Source of the DNA: Trichodelitschia bisporula
Taxonomy: Eukaryota > Ascomycota > Dothideomycetes > Phaeotrichales > Phaeotrichaceae
DNA length: 64,000 nucleotides
Direction: 5' to 3'
Assembly (NCBI GenBank): GCA_010356995.1
Contig: ML996690.1
Coordinates: forward strand, 1,024,217 to 1,088,216
Program-made: the position numbers and the translations under genes
Notes under the pieces: generated by a model
What the model was told of the DNA's origin: nothing
Seen by the model: the letters and a program-made list of their open reading frames with translations, nothing else
The model's database searches: none
Part shown: in pieces, positions 55,801 to 64,000 of the stretch
Layout: the number at the start of each line of letters is the position of its first letter
Numbering within the stretch: the first letter of the stretch is position 1

Positions 55801-58460
55801 ACAACACGTCGAACAATTCGTATGCCTACCGGGGCTATCACGAAACGGCATGGATCATCAATCGATTCGCGCACGTGGCGCGGCAGCATAATCTTCCAGA
55901 TGTCTGCATTGCCCAACTCAGTCGGATATACACCCTGCCGAATATTGAGATTCAAGAGGCATTTCTGAAGTTGCGAGAGCAAGCCAAATGCCACTACCAG
56001 AACAAGGCCGAGCTCAGCAGTGGCCTCGATGTCATCAACAACACAAACCTCAACTACTTCGGCGCTGGCCAAAAGGCCGAATTTTACACGCTCAAAGGGA
56101 TGTTCCTGAACAAGCTGGGCCATAAAAGCGAAGCCAACGATGCATTCGGCAGTGCGCTCTACTTTGACATCAAGCTGGGCAAGGCATGGGCAGAGTGGGG
56201 ACACTACAACGATCAGCTGTTCAAGGAGGACCCCAAGAGTTTAGAGAAGGCTTCGTCGGCAATCAGTTGCTATCTCGAGGCTTCGAGCCTGTACAAGAAT
56301 CACAAGTCGAGAAAGCTACTCGGTCGGATTCTGTGGCTGCTGAGTCTTGACGATGCGGAACACACACTTGCTCACACCTTTGACCAGTTTAAGGGTGACA
56401 CACCTGTGTGGTACTGGATAACCTACATTCCACAACTGCTTCTGGACCTTTCTCGTCCGGAGGCTCCGATTGCTAGGCAGATCCTGCTCAAGCTCGCCAA
56501 GGCATATCCCCAGGCGCTCTTCTTTCAAATGCGCACAACCCGGGAGGACATGCACACCATTCGAAGACAGCAGGAAACTAAAGAAGCGCGTGAGAAGGCG
56601 CTCAGGGAGCAGCAAGCGCGTGGAAAGGCTGGCCAGGGGACGCCAAAACAGGGTGTACAACCATCCCCGAAGCAACAATCTCCGGCATCGAGGCCTCAAA
56701 CGGCAAATGGCATGACCCCGTCGGGAGGAGTGGACGGGTCTGGCACTCCTAACAACGCTGTTGGGTCGAGCACGCCAAAGGTGGACGGCGCTGACCAGAC
56801 ACCAAATGCCGCTGGGACGATAACGCCCAGGAAGCCGTGGGAGTACATGGACGAAATCATGGCGGCTTTGAAGACAGCTTTCCCTTTGCTTGCCTGGTCA
56901 ATGGAAGCCATGGTTGATCAGATCGGAAAGCACTTCAAATGCCAACCCGATGAAGATGCGCATCGGTTGATTGTGGCGTTGCTCAACGATGGCCTATCAT
57001 ATGTTGGGCGCCAGCCTGGTCTCTACGCGCAGGATGTCAAGCTCCCACAGTCTACAGAAGCCAACATCACGCGTTTTGCAGAGTCTGTGTGTCCACCTCA
57101 CATCCGGCGCGCCTTCGAAGCAGACTTTGTCAGGATCAAGCCTACCATGCACGAGTACATTCAGAAGCTGCGCAAGTGGCGTAATCGCTTCGAGGAACGC
57201 CTCGATCGCCGGGCTTCGCCACTACCACTTGAACACCTGAGCCCTCATCTCAGCGAATTCCGCTTCCAGAAGTTTGACGAGGTTGAAGTGCCGGGCCAGT
57301 ATCTCAAACATCGCGACAAGAACCAAGATTTCATCCGCGTTGATCGCTTCTTGCCAGACGTTGACCTCGTTCGTGGTACGCAGGTTTGCCACCGCCGCCT
57401 CAAGATCCGGGGACATGATGGGAGCATCCATTCTTTCTCTATCCAAAGTCCAGCTGGGCGATACTGCCGGCGCGAAGAGCGCATTCTACAGTTGTTCCGG
57501 ATATTCAATGAAGTCCTCCTCAAGCGGAAGGAGTCTAGGCGGCGAAATCTCCAGTTTAACCTGCCTCTCATGGTCCCGCTGTCTCCAGGAGTCCGGATGG
57601 TGGAGGATGATCCGTCGTACACTAGCTTGCAGAGCGTGTTCGAGGACTACTGTCGGAAGAACGGCATGAGCAAGGACAACCCCATCCTCCACACCATCGA
57701 TAAGCTTCGGGCCCTCAATCCGGTATGCCTTCCTCTGTATGGTGATGATTTGTCTACGACTAACTCTTTGCAGAAAAACCTCGATCACGCCAATGCCATC
57801 CGCCTGGAGACGTTCGTCGCAATTACCGAAACTATGGTTCCACAGACCATTGCTCTCGAGTATTTCAAGTCCACGTTCCAATCGTACGACGATTTCTGGC
57901 TTTTCCGACGAGCCTTCTCTTATCAGTTCGCCTCACTAACCTTCATGACCTACGTCATGTTCATGACGACTCGCTATCCGCACAAGCTCAATATCGCCCG
58001 CGGGTCAGGTCGCGTATGGGGTTCGGAACTCGTCCCATCCATGGGCGCCCAGCGTCCGGCGTTCAACAACCCAGAACTGGTACCTTTCCGCCTTACACCC
58101 AACCTACAAGTCCTCATGGGTCCGCTAGCGCTCGAGGGAATCTTTGCGCCAGCGTTGATGGTGATTGCACGTTGCCTGACGGAACGCGAAGGCGAACTCG
58201 AGATGCAGTTATCGGTGTTTGTGCGTGATGAAGTCAGTTTCTGGTTCACGCAGCAGCACAAGCAATCAGCAGGTGATGGAGCGTTGCGTGAGGCTGTTCA
58301 AGCTAATAGCGATTCTGTCGTTCGGCGTGCACGGAGCCTGGCGCAGCCGCCCGAAGGGAGCAATTTGCCGGCAAACCAGACGGTGGTAGATCTGGTGGCG
58401 AGTGCGGCAAATCCGAAGGTGTTGAGTCAAACCGATCCGCTCTGGATGGCGTACTTGTAG
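46869..58460 (+). CDS. TRA1: Transcription-associated protein Tra1 (TRRAP)
   Basis: Four exons: 46869-46929, 46985-47142, 47199-57722 and 57774-58460, giving 3809 aa, normal for the family. Introns are 55, 56 and 51 nt. Two ATGs are adjacent at 46869 and 46872. Tra1 is the activator-binding scaffold of the SAGA and NuA4 histone acetyltransferase complexes. The N-terminus (FLQKFIPVLMKLLDGQPVF, then LRACALEILHRLP) leads into thousands of residues of HEAT/TPR helices. A FAT region includes [20 protein letters not shown]. A PI3K-like domain follows (HDGSIHSFSIQSPAGRYCRR, then RRNLQFNLPLMVPLSPGVRM) without the usual kinase catalytic motifs, as expected for this pseudokinase. The end (VRDEVSFWFT...DPLWMAYL) is the FATC tail. 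The third intron is stop-free and 51 nt long. Confidence 0.97.
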
Positions 58461-58843
58461 TTTCCTTGTCTGGATGGGGATATGCGCTGCATCGCGGTGG
58501 GTTTCATGGGGTTGTATGGGAGCATTGAGGAGACATGGTAGGTTCGCCTATGGCGTTGTGTACATTCTGAACGGATTGCTCAGTGATGAGAGGGTCGCAA
58601 TGGCGTTCGGATATAAAGGGCATGTAATCGTAGTGATACCTCCTGTCTGTTCAATCGTATTTGATTTTGACATAACCTGTCAGTAAGCTATTATGTCAAG
58701 AGTGAAATCACTATCTGCCCTACAGAAAGGCCTCTAGACTTTCAATAGTTGAGTACCGAGGCCACTCCTACTAACACATGGTCTTTGCCAGCGACTAAAC
58801 AAGCACAAACGCTATCATGGCCATGTCCCTTGGGAGGCATGGC
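58461..58843. other. Convergent 3' flanks, TRA1 / Mpp6-like gene
   Basis: The 3' flanks of two convergent genes. Nothing protein-like or repetitive is visible. Confidence 0.6.
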
Positions 58844-59683
58844 TTAGCGCCTCGGACATTGGGATTTCTGATGACCCGTTTGGCCGCAGTTGAAGCACTT
58901 GTTTTGGGACTTCCCACGCTTCGGAGCAACGCTAGCTCCTCCACCAGATATTGAGGTAAGCTGGCTGAGCTTTACTTCTTTATATCGGCGGTTCTCGGTG
59001 GGGCGACCTGAGTCGGTGCTCAGGGTGCGCTTCCTCGCTTTGCTGTCAGCTCGCCGCTGCGCGTCGGCTTCTTTGCGGGATTCACGAATTAGCTGCGCTG
59101 TGGGGTCATCTTCATCTTCGTCATCAGACGCAGAAGAATCACTGCCTGACTCAGATTCGGAGTCCTCGGATTTGGATACAACATGCTTCTTCGGCTTCTG
59201 GAAATTGTAAGCAGGATGCGCGCAAACCACATTCTGACACCTACCTTGCCAAACGTCTGTCTCCCTATGGCGGTCTGCTCATCGTTGTCACCGTCGCCGC
59301 TATCGTCTAGACCCGCAGCATCGATGTCCGCAAACCCGGTACGCACGATGTGCGCCAGAGGCGCCGCAGGGCTCGGGTCCCGCACCGTAAGAACCCACTT
59401 TGTCTCACCAGCATCTGCGGCCTGGCGCTCAATGGCCTGAGTGCGCTTCAGCTCTTCGGCTTGGACGGCAGCTTGGACGAGCTCGATGTCGGAGGGTGTT
59501 ACGGGAGCGGCGGCACCGGAAGAGAGGCGAACGCGCTTGGAAGGGAGGGTGTCGGGACTGGACGGAGAGGCTTGGGCTGCGGCTCGTTGCATGAACTGTG
59601 CATGTTAGTCTGGATCATGCGCGTGGGGTGAAGCAAACCTTCATCGTCAACACGCGCGACGACAGCTGTCTAGGCGTCGCCAT
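58844..59683 (-). CDS. Mpp6-like exosome-cofactor protein with CCHC zinc knuckle
   Basis: Three exons: 59683-59639, 59595-59245 and 59197-58844, giving 249 aa. Introns are 43 and 47 nt. The N-terminus MATPRQLSSRVLTMK-FMQRAA matches the conserved Mpp6 signature (LSS-R-L-MKFMQRA), which in yeast and human contacts the nuclear RNA exosome and the Mtr4 helicase. The middle contains RTQAIERQAADAGETKWVLT. An acidic Ser/Glu/Asp run follows, and the C-terminus is a CCHC zinc knuckle, CFNCGQTGHQKSQC, preceded by a basic patch. The knuckle resembles those of Air1/Air2 in TRAMP. The splice at 59639/59595 falls inside the signature. A nuclear RNA-surveillance role is inferred from the N-terminal motif. 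Confidence 0.8.
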
Positions 59684-60186
59684 GGTAGCGGAAGATGAAG
59701 CGATGAGATATTTGTATTGATGTGAGCGCTTTGCGGTACTTCGGAGGTTGCAGACTTCGTGATCAAAGTGCGATACGAGATACAGACGAAGCGTTTAAGA
59801 AAAATGCGATCGCGATGTAACCGGTAAACTGAAGTCGGTCGAGAAGTGAAAGCGAGCAACCCTTGTTTCGGCGCCACAACGTCGACTTCGGCGTACTATT
59901 TGCTCGCGATAGGTGTGGAGTACCCTGCAGGAAGGAAACTTGCTTTATAAGACTTCACGTATTCCACAAGCCTGGGTTTCCAGACCTTTGAGGGGTGTTA
60001 CGCCAATTTGATTCAATTCTCAGAGTGAGCATCCAGAAGATTTCCAAATTGTCGCACAGCTGCTGGATTGACGGGGCCAATCCGGGGCAAGCCACCAGAG
60101 GTCTTGGCATTCAAGAGCTTCGAACCGGCCCAACCTCACTTTCGACCTCCACCATTGCTGCCGCCATCACGAAGACAGTCAACACA
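59684..60186. promoter_or_regulatory. Divergent promoter, Mpp6-like / complex I subunit
   Basis: 503 bp separate two divergent ATGs. Both promoters are here. A pyrimidine- and C-rich leader runs into the plus-strand gene (60130-60180). No further gene is seen. Confidence 0.6.
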
Positions 60187-60918
60187 ATGATCAACCCTCT
60201 GCGTGCCCGGAGCACGCTCCTGCTCCGGCGCGCCGCTAGGCGTACTTACAGCACCAGCTCGTACCCGATGGGCGAAATCCCCGCGAACGACCCGAAGCCC
60301 CGCCAGAAGGTGCAGAACGTCTCCGAGACGGACGCCACACCTACCTCCTCTGGACTCAACACAGATGGGGCTCTGGTGGAGTCGGTTGAGGATGCTGAGA
60401 AGCGGAGGGTTATGCAGGCGCCGAATCGCAAGGGCATCTGGACTCGCAGCCAGCAGCCGCGCGAGGCGGCCATGGTGGGCCCGCGCTTCGAGCAAACCAT
60501 CATTGAGGACCAGGTGCGCTTGCCGAACGACAGAGACACTTGGAACATGTACTGATAATACACGCACAGCCTCGTCCGTATGCTGCCATCGAGCTCATAC
60601 ATAAGCAGCCAGTGCGGTGGACGAAGGACAAGGTGGTGTCTTGCGATGGTGGCGGTGGGCCATTGGGGCACCCTCGGATCTTCATTAACACCGACAAGCC
60701 CAAGATTTGCTGGTGCACATACTGCGGCCTTCCATTCGTAGGTCTTGATCTGGGTTGCTGAGATGGTATCAGAGTTAACCGCATCCTAGGCCAATGAGCA
60801 TCATCGCAAGCATCTGGAGTCTCTGCCATCCACTTCCTATCCTCTCACCGCGTCCGAGGATCCTGCAGTTGTTGTCGAGAGCCAGCGGGTAACGGATGAG
60901 CCCTTTGGACAGCGGTAA
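60187..60918 (+). CDS. Complex I zinc-binding accessory subunit (NDUFS6/NUMM-like)
   Basis: Three exons: 60187-60513, 60570-60737 and 60790-60918, giving 207 aa. Introns are 56 and 52 nt. An Arg-rich N-terminus (RARSTLLLRRAARRTYSTSS) is a typical mitochondrial targeting sequence. The C-terminal part has the CHCC zinc site: C in VVSCDGGGGPLGHP, H in the same phrase, and the pair CTYCGLPF, followed by ANEHHRKHLE. This fits the 13-kDa subunit NDUFS6 (NUMM in Yarrowia) of NADH:ubiquinone oxidoreductase, which binds Zn at the base of the peripheral arm. The linker between the targeting sequence and the zinc domain is longer than in mammals. Confidence 0.9.
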
Positions 60919-61389
60919 TTGGGGTTACCTCGGTCGTTGTAGCCTCCTTGTACATAAGAATGCGAGGACGTGGAATTCCAAATCGAGATCGAGTAGTTCA
61001 GCTCATGGCGTGCATCCTTGATTCTCCTATCAGGCGATACTGTTGCTAGGCTTGCTCGGAGAGAGCCCTACACACCCGACAGCGCATAGCCCTGGCTTCC
61101 GGATATCCATTGCCATTATGCGGTGGCGTGTAGCCAAAATCTCTGACTTTGTTCAGTCGCGGTATGCACTCCGCCGGCCAGCGTCTGCTGAGACCTTCCC
61201 CATCCTTTGACATATCTCAGAGGCACAGGTGCGGGGACAAACAAGGCGGAACGACTGTCCAGACCCAGCCCCGTTGAGTGATCAACGAGCTCAGCAAGCA
61301 CTCAGGACATATAACCAGTACGTCACCCCTCCTCCCTATATCTCCTATCCATCCCACCCAGGCCAAAGCCGAACACACCCCGCATCAAA
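60919..61389. other. Intergenic, no gene seen
   Basis: The 3' flank of the complex I gene and the presumed promoter of the next gene, ending in a very pyrimidine-rich leader (61320-61380). No RNA gene or repeat is seen. Confidence 0.55.
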
Positions 61390-62059
61390 ATGCCTCCCTC
61401 ACCACTAAAAGACCTCTTGACCACTGCCTTCACCACCTTGGACGGCCACCTAACCCACTTGACTTCTACCCAAACAACCATCCTCCACACCCTTTCGCGC
61501 CTCGAGACCCATCTTCTAACCTCAAATCCCCACTCACACGCCCTGCCCTCCAGCTCCGACTCCTCTCCCTCCGCCGCCTCCGAAAAAATCCTCCAAATCC
61601 CCGGTCCACCCCAACCGTCCCTACACCCAGACTTGGCTTCCTCCCTTCACTGCCGAATCCGACGACGCTTCCGACGGCACATCCTCCTCCGTCGGGGCCA
61701 CGGCCTGTAGCTCCAAGCGCCCGCTCGAGAACGGTGGTACAGGCGCCGGCGCGCGGATCAAGCGCGAGAAACGGGATGAAGGTGTGAAGCTGGTGACTGA
61801 GAGTGAGAGCACGGAGAGCAAGATGAGTATGGATAAGGCCGATGAAGAAAGTGAGGACGAGAGCGAAGGTGGAGAGGTCGAGTGGCGGATTCCGCATTAT
61901 GGGGTCGTCGGGGGGCGCGAGGAATACGTGGTATGTGGGGCTGAGGGATGCGTGATTGAGGGAAGTGGGCTTTTGGGTTTGAATAAGGTAAAGAGTCCAG
62001 AGGAACCTAGCATGAAGACGGTGGTGGAGACTTTGGATAAGGAGAAGAAGGAGGTTTGA
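61390..62059 (+). pseudogene. Hypothetical gene with an apparent frameshift
   Basis: An ATG at 61390 opens a protein-like frame (MPPSPLKDLLTTAFTTLDGH; SRLETHLLTS) that runs into a stop at 61710. A second frame, offset by one, is open from about 61408 and looks coding from about 61622 (TWLPPFTAESDDASDG) to the TGA at 62057-62059, with a basic patch, an acidic Ser/Glu/Asp run and YVVCGAEGCVI. There is no GT at all between the start codon and 61604, and no GT-AG intron of usable length joins the two frames. This points to a frameshift in the genome or the assembly. The family is unknown. Codons switch from C-ending to G-ending between the halves. Confidence 0.45.
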
Positions 62060-62740
62060 GGTACTGCTTTGGCGCAAGGTATCCGTGAATCTAAATTAGA
62101 GATGAAGGCAACACAGGGAGTAGAGGTTTTCCTACCAAGTTACCCAACAGTAGCACTGAAGGTGCCATCACGGTTGATATTCAAAATTTCGGATCAAGGC
62201 TTCAAGGTATGCCTTCACCGTGGGATAACCAAGCCATGAGGTCATATGTTTGATGGATTCCACGTCACCCACACATCACAGTCTGTAACCCTTGAAGCAT
62301 TTTATTGGAGATCGCAAAGACTGCATTCAGTTAAATATCGAGTACAAAGCACGTCCAGTCATTCCGAGCTGTACCTCTCACCAGGCCGCCACAAGCACCG
62401 AACTGTCTCGTACCCTGCATTGTCACACTATTTTTCCCGAGCTACCATCTTGCAGAAGATTGAAATCCGGCAGATGTCGAAAGTTTCTTTGAAAAGATGT
62501 CTGAAACATGACTGGGCCAGCCATTGAGCGCAGATCCGTCATAGCTGGCCCATCATCTGAAGAGTACCCACAAACGCCACAGCACCATGGAATTCGGATA
62601 TTGTCAACAGACGCCAACTTTATCCTGATCCCAGAGTAGAAATGAATCTTGATCATGCAGCATACGTAATGCTCGTGGCACAGTCAGTCCCAGTTGAACA
62701 CGGACGGGGGAGGCACGTACCTTGGCCGATGGAGAGGAAG
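62060..62740. other. Convergent intergenic region
   Basis: The 3' flanks of convergent genes. A 77-codon minus-strand ATG frame at 62423-62656 has no recognised features. A GTACGT donor-like signal lies about 20 nt after the stop of the minus-strand gene, so a 3'-UTR intron is possible. Confidence 0.45.
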
Positions 62741-63415
62741 CTAGTTCAGACGCTCGAAGTAGACCCGGTCACCCTCTTTGACCCACTTTCCGAGCATCGA
62801 GTTGATGCGGGCGAAGGGATACGAGTTCCACGTGACACGATCAGGCTCAAGAACCCAGAAGTGATCATTGTCCACGGCGCCAACCGGCTTCAACTGGTCA
62901 CCAGCCATGTTCTTACGGCGACCGACGCGATGGCCAGCCGCGATGTTGTCCTGGTAAACCTCCGGACGAGTCCGACCCTGCCAAGATAAAGCACCGTTGG
63001 GAAGCCGACCCGGGCCGTAAGGGGGGTAGCCGACGGGATAACCGCCAGGATATCCGCCCGGGTAGCCACCTGGGTAGCTACCAGGGTAGTACGGGGGGGC
63101 GCCAGTGACATAGTCAGTTGGATAGGCCGGAGGGTAGCCAGGGGGATACCCAGAAACGACGGGAGGACCGTAGACAGGAGGCATGGCCCCACCAGGCAGA
63201 TACGGATACTACATATCAATGAGCTTTAAACGCTAAGAAGCACGAAGAGTGAGACCAACCGGTTTGCCCGCGTACTGGGAACCAGGATAACCGGTGATGG
63301 GCGGATCCGGCGTCGCAGTAGTTGCAGCTGAACGGCGAGCCTGGTAAGTGTACGTCTCTGCGCGGTTGTCGAACGGTTGAGGGCCTTCGTTCCACTGGCG
63401 CCGAGGGTATGCCAT
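62741..63415 (-). CDS. Gly/Pro/Tyr-rich hypothetical protein
   Basis: Two exons: 63415-63260 and 63208-62741, with a 51-nt intron, giving 207 aa. The start MAYPRRQWNEGPQPFDNRAE was taken from the first ATG of the downstream exon. Residues 53-119 are low-complexity, with tandem GGYP units (YPGSYPGGYPGGYPGGYP). The last 80 residues are globular-looking: EVYQDNIAAGHRVGRRK, DNDHFWVLEPDRVTWNSYPF and GDRVYFERLN. I do not recognise the family. There may be an additional upstream exon (next entry) that would make the protein longer. Confidence 0.65.
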
Positions 63416-63730
63416 GATCGGTTGCTGGATGTTTGGGGGCTGACCGATCGACTCGTTAGATCTTTTCTAAAGCGAACGGGGAAAGAGAAGTTTTGTTCAA
63501 GTAGAAGTTGTTGACGAGGAGGAGGAAGGGCCAAGTCTGTGTGGCAAATGGCGGGGCAATTCGCTGCGTGGAAGGCAACTATGCCCTCATGACATAGCGG
63601 TGTCGGCAGAATGGGGAAGTCGCGAGGGGGTATGGGCGGGGTGGATGACAAGGAAGCCACAGTGGTGTGAGGAAAGAGGAAGGCACGTCGGGCGATGATT
63701 AAGAGAGGGCAGTACAGACAATAACTCACG

Positions 63731-63963
63731 AGGGCAGGGACTAAAGCACCCCCGTACTCGACGCCGCCATAATCGACGAAATGGTCGTTCAAAGGTGCAA
63801 AGCGACCAACGCCGCCATGGTCGACGAAATGACCGTCCAAAGGCGCAAAGCGACCACGAAGGCCCCGGCCCGCCCGACCCGGATAGTGGAGGACTTGTCC
63901 ATCCACAAACATCCCGGCACGGGGCATACGGCCCTCCAGCTCGAACTCCCTGAACCGATGCAT
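63731..63963 (-). CDS. Candidate upstream exon with duplicated motif
   Basis: An ATG at 63963 opens MHRFREFELEGRMPRAG and runs to a strong GTGAGT donor at 63730. The exon encodes two copies of a unit R-FAPL-x-x-HFVD-x-GGV. Splicing from 63731 to an acceptor ending at 63440 (a CAG) would join it in phase to the exon holding MAYPRRQW, with a 291-nt intron. Alternatively it is the 3' part or an exon of a separate gene that extends beyond the window end. Confidence 0.4.
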
Positions 63964-64000
63964 TGCCTTCGCAGGAAAGAGGGTCAGGGTTGGTATTTGG

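Noticed and set aside
61466-62077. 203-codon minus-strand frame opposite the frameshifted gene
   Set aside because: Composition mirrors the plus-strand skew, and the sequence is low-complexity Gly/Arg/Leu without a domain.
1-64000. Transposons, viral fossils, CRISPR arrays, tRNA and rRNA genes
   Set aside because: No transposase, integrase, reverse-transcriptase or capsid motifs, no long terminal repeats, no spaced repeat array, and no B-box with a matching A-box were found by eye.

Overview
This window is nuclear DNA from a filamentous ascomycete (Pezizomycotina). Many genes have introns of about 42-56 nt with GT-AG ends and CTRAC/CTAAC branch sites. The gene content is fungal: Kre2/Mnt1-type mannosyltransferase, lanosterol synthase, Lcl2, a DUF4048-like protein and a secreted GH28 rhamnogalacturonase. 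Genes are dense and often divergently or convergently paired. The class (Dothideomycetes, Eurotiomycetes, Lecanoromycetes) cannot be fixed from the sequence alone.

Layout. 0-6.3 kb: the 3' part of a PQ-loop membrane protein, a METTL25-like methyltransferase, and a C2H2 zinc-finger protein on the minus strand. 6.3-10.5 kb: a gene-poor stretch. 10.5-13.2 kb (minus): TIM22 and a DUF4048-like coiled-coil protein. 14.6-16.9 kb: a germinal-centre (Ste20 GCK-III) kinase. 16.9-18.5 kb: an AT-rich intergenic region grading into the promoter of the rhamnogalacturonase at 18.5-20.3 kb. 20.4-23.1 kb (minus): a GCP5-type gamma-tubulin complex subunit. 23.5-35.0 kb (plus): GT15 mannosyltransferase, a MET12-type methylenetetrahydrofolate reductase, lanosterol synthase ERG7, and a Crb2/53BP1-like checkpoint mediator. 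35.7-37.6 kb: AP-1 mu (apm1), with an unusually long last intron. 38.1-39.2 kb (minus): an unidentified gene that appears to carry a 3-nt microexon. 39.2-42.8 kb: a second gene-poor stretch. 42.9-45.3 kb: NOP10, LCL2 and SGT1. 46.9-58.5 kb: the giant TRA1 gene. 58.8-60.9 kb: a divergent pair, an Mpp6-like zinc-knuckle protein and an NDUFS6-like complex I subunit. 61.4-64 kb: a hypothetical gene with an apparent frameshift and a Gly/Pro/Tyr-rich protein.

Most genes are conserved housekeeping functions: chromatin (Tra1), RNA processing (Nop10, Mpp6-like), mitochondria (Tim22, complex I), trafficking (AP-1 mu), cytoskeleton (GCP5), one-carbon and sterol metabolism, glycosylation, and signalling/checkpoint. 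The pectin-degrading enzyme is the one clear niche gene. I found no biosynthetic cluster, CRISPR array, intact transposon, viral fossil, tRNA or rRNA gene.

I did not find a convincing new multi-gene system. The most unusual signals are at RNA level: a tandem intron pair separated by 3 nt, a 360-nt intron with a perfect tetraloop hairpin among 40-55-nt introns, and three stop-free introns whose lengths are multiples of three. All exon models come from reading splice signals and family conservation by eye.
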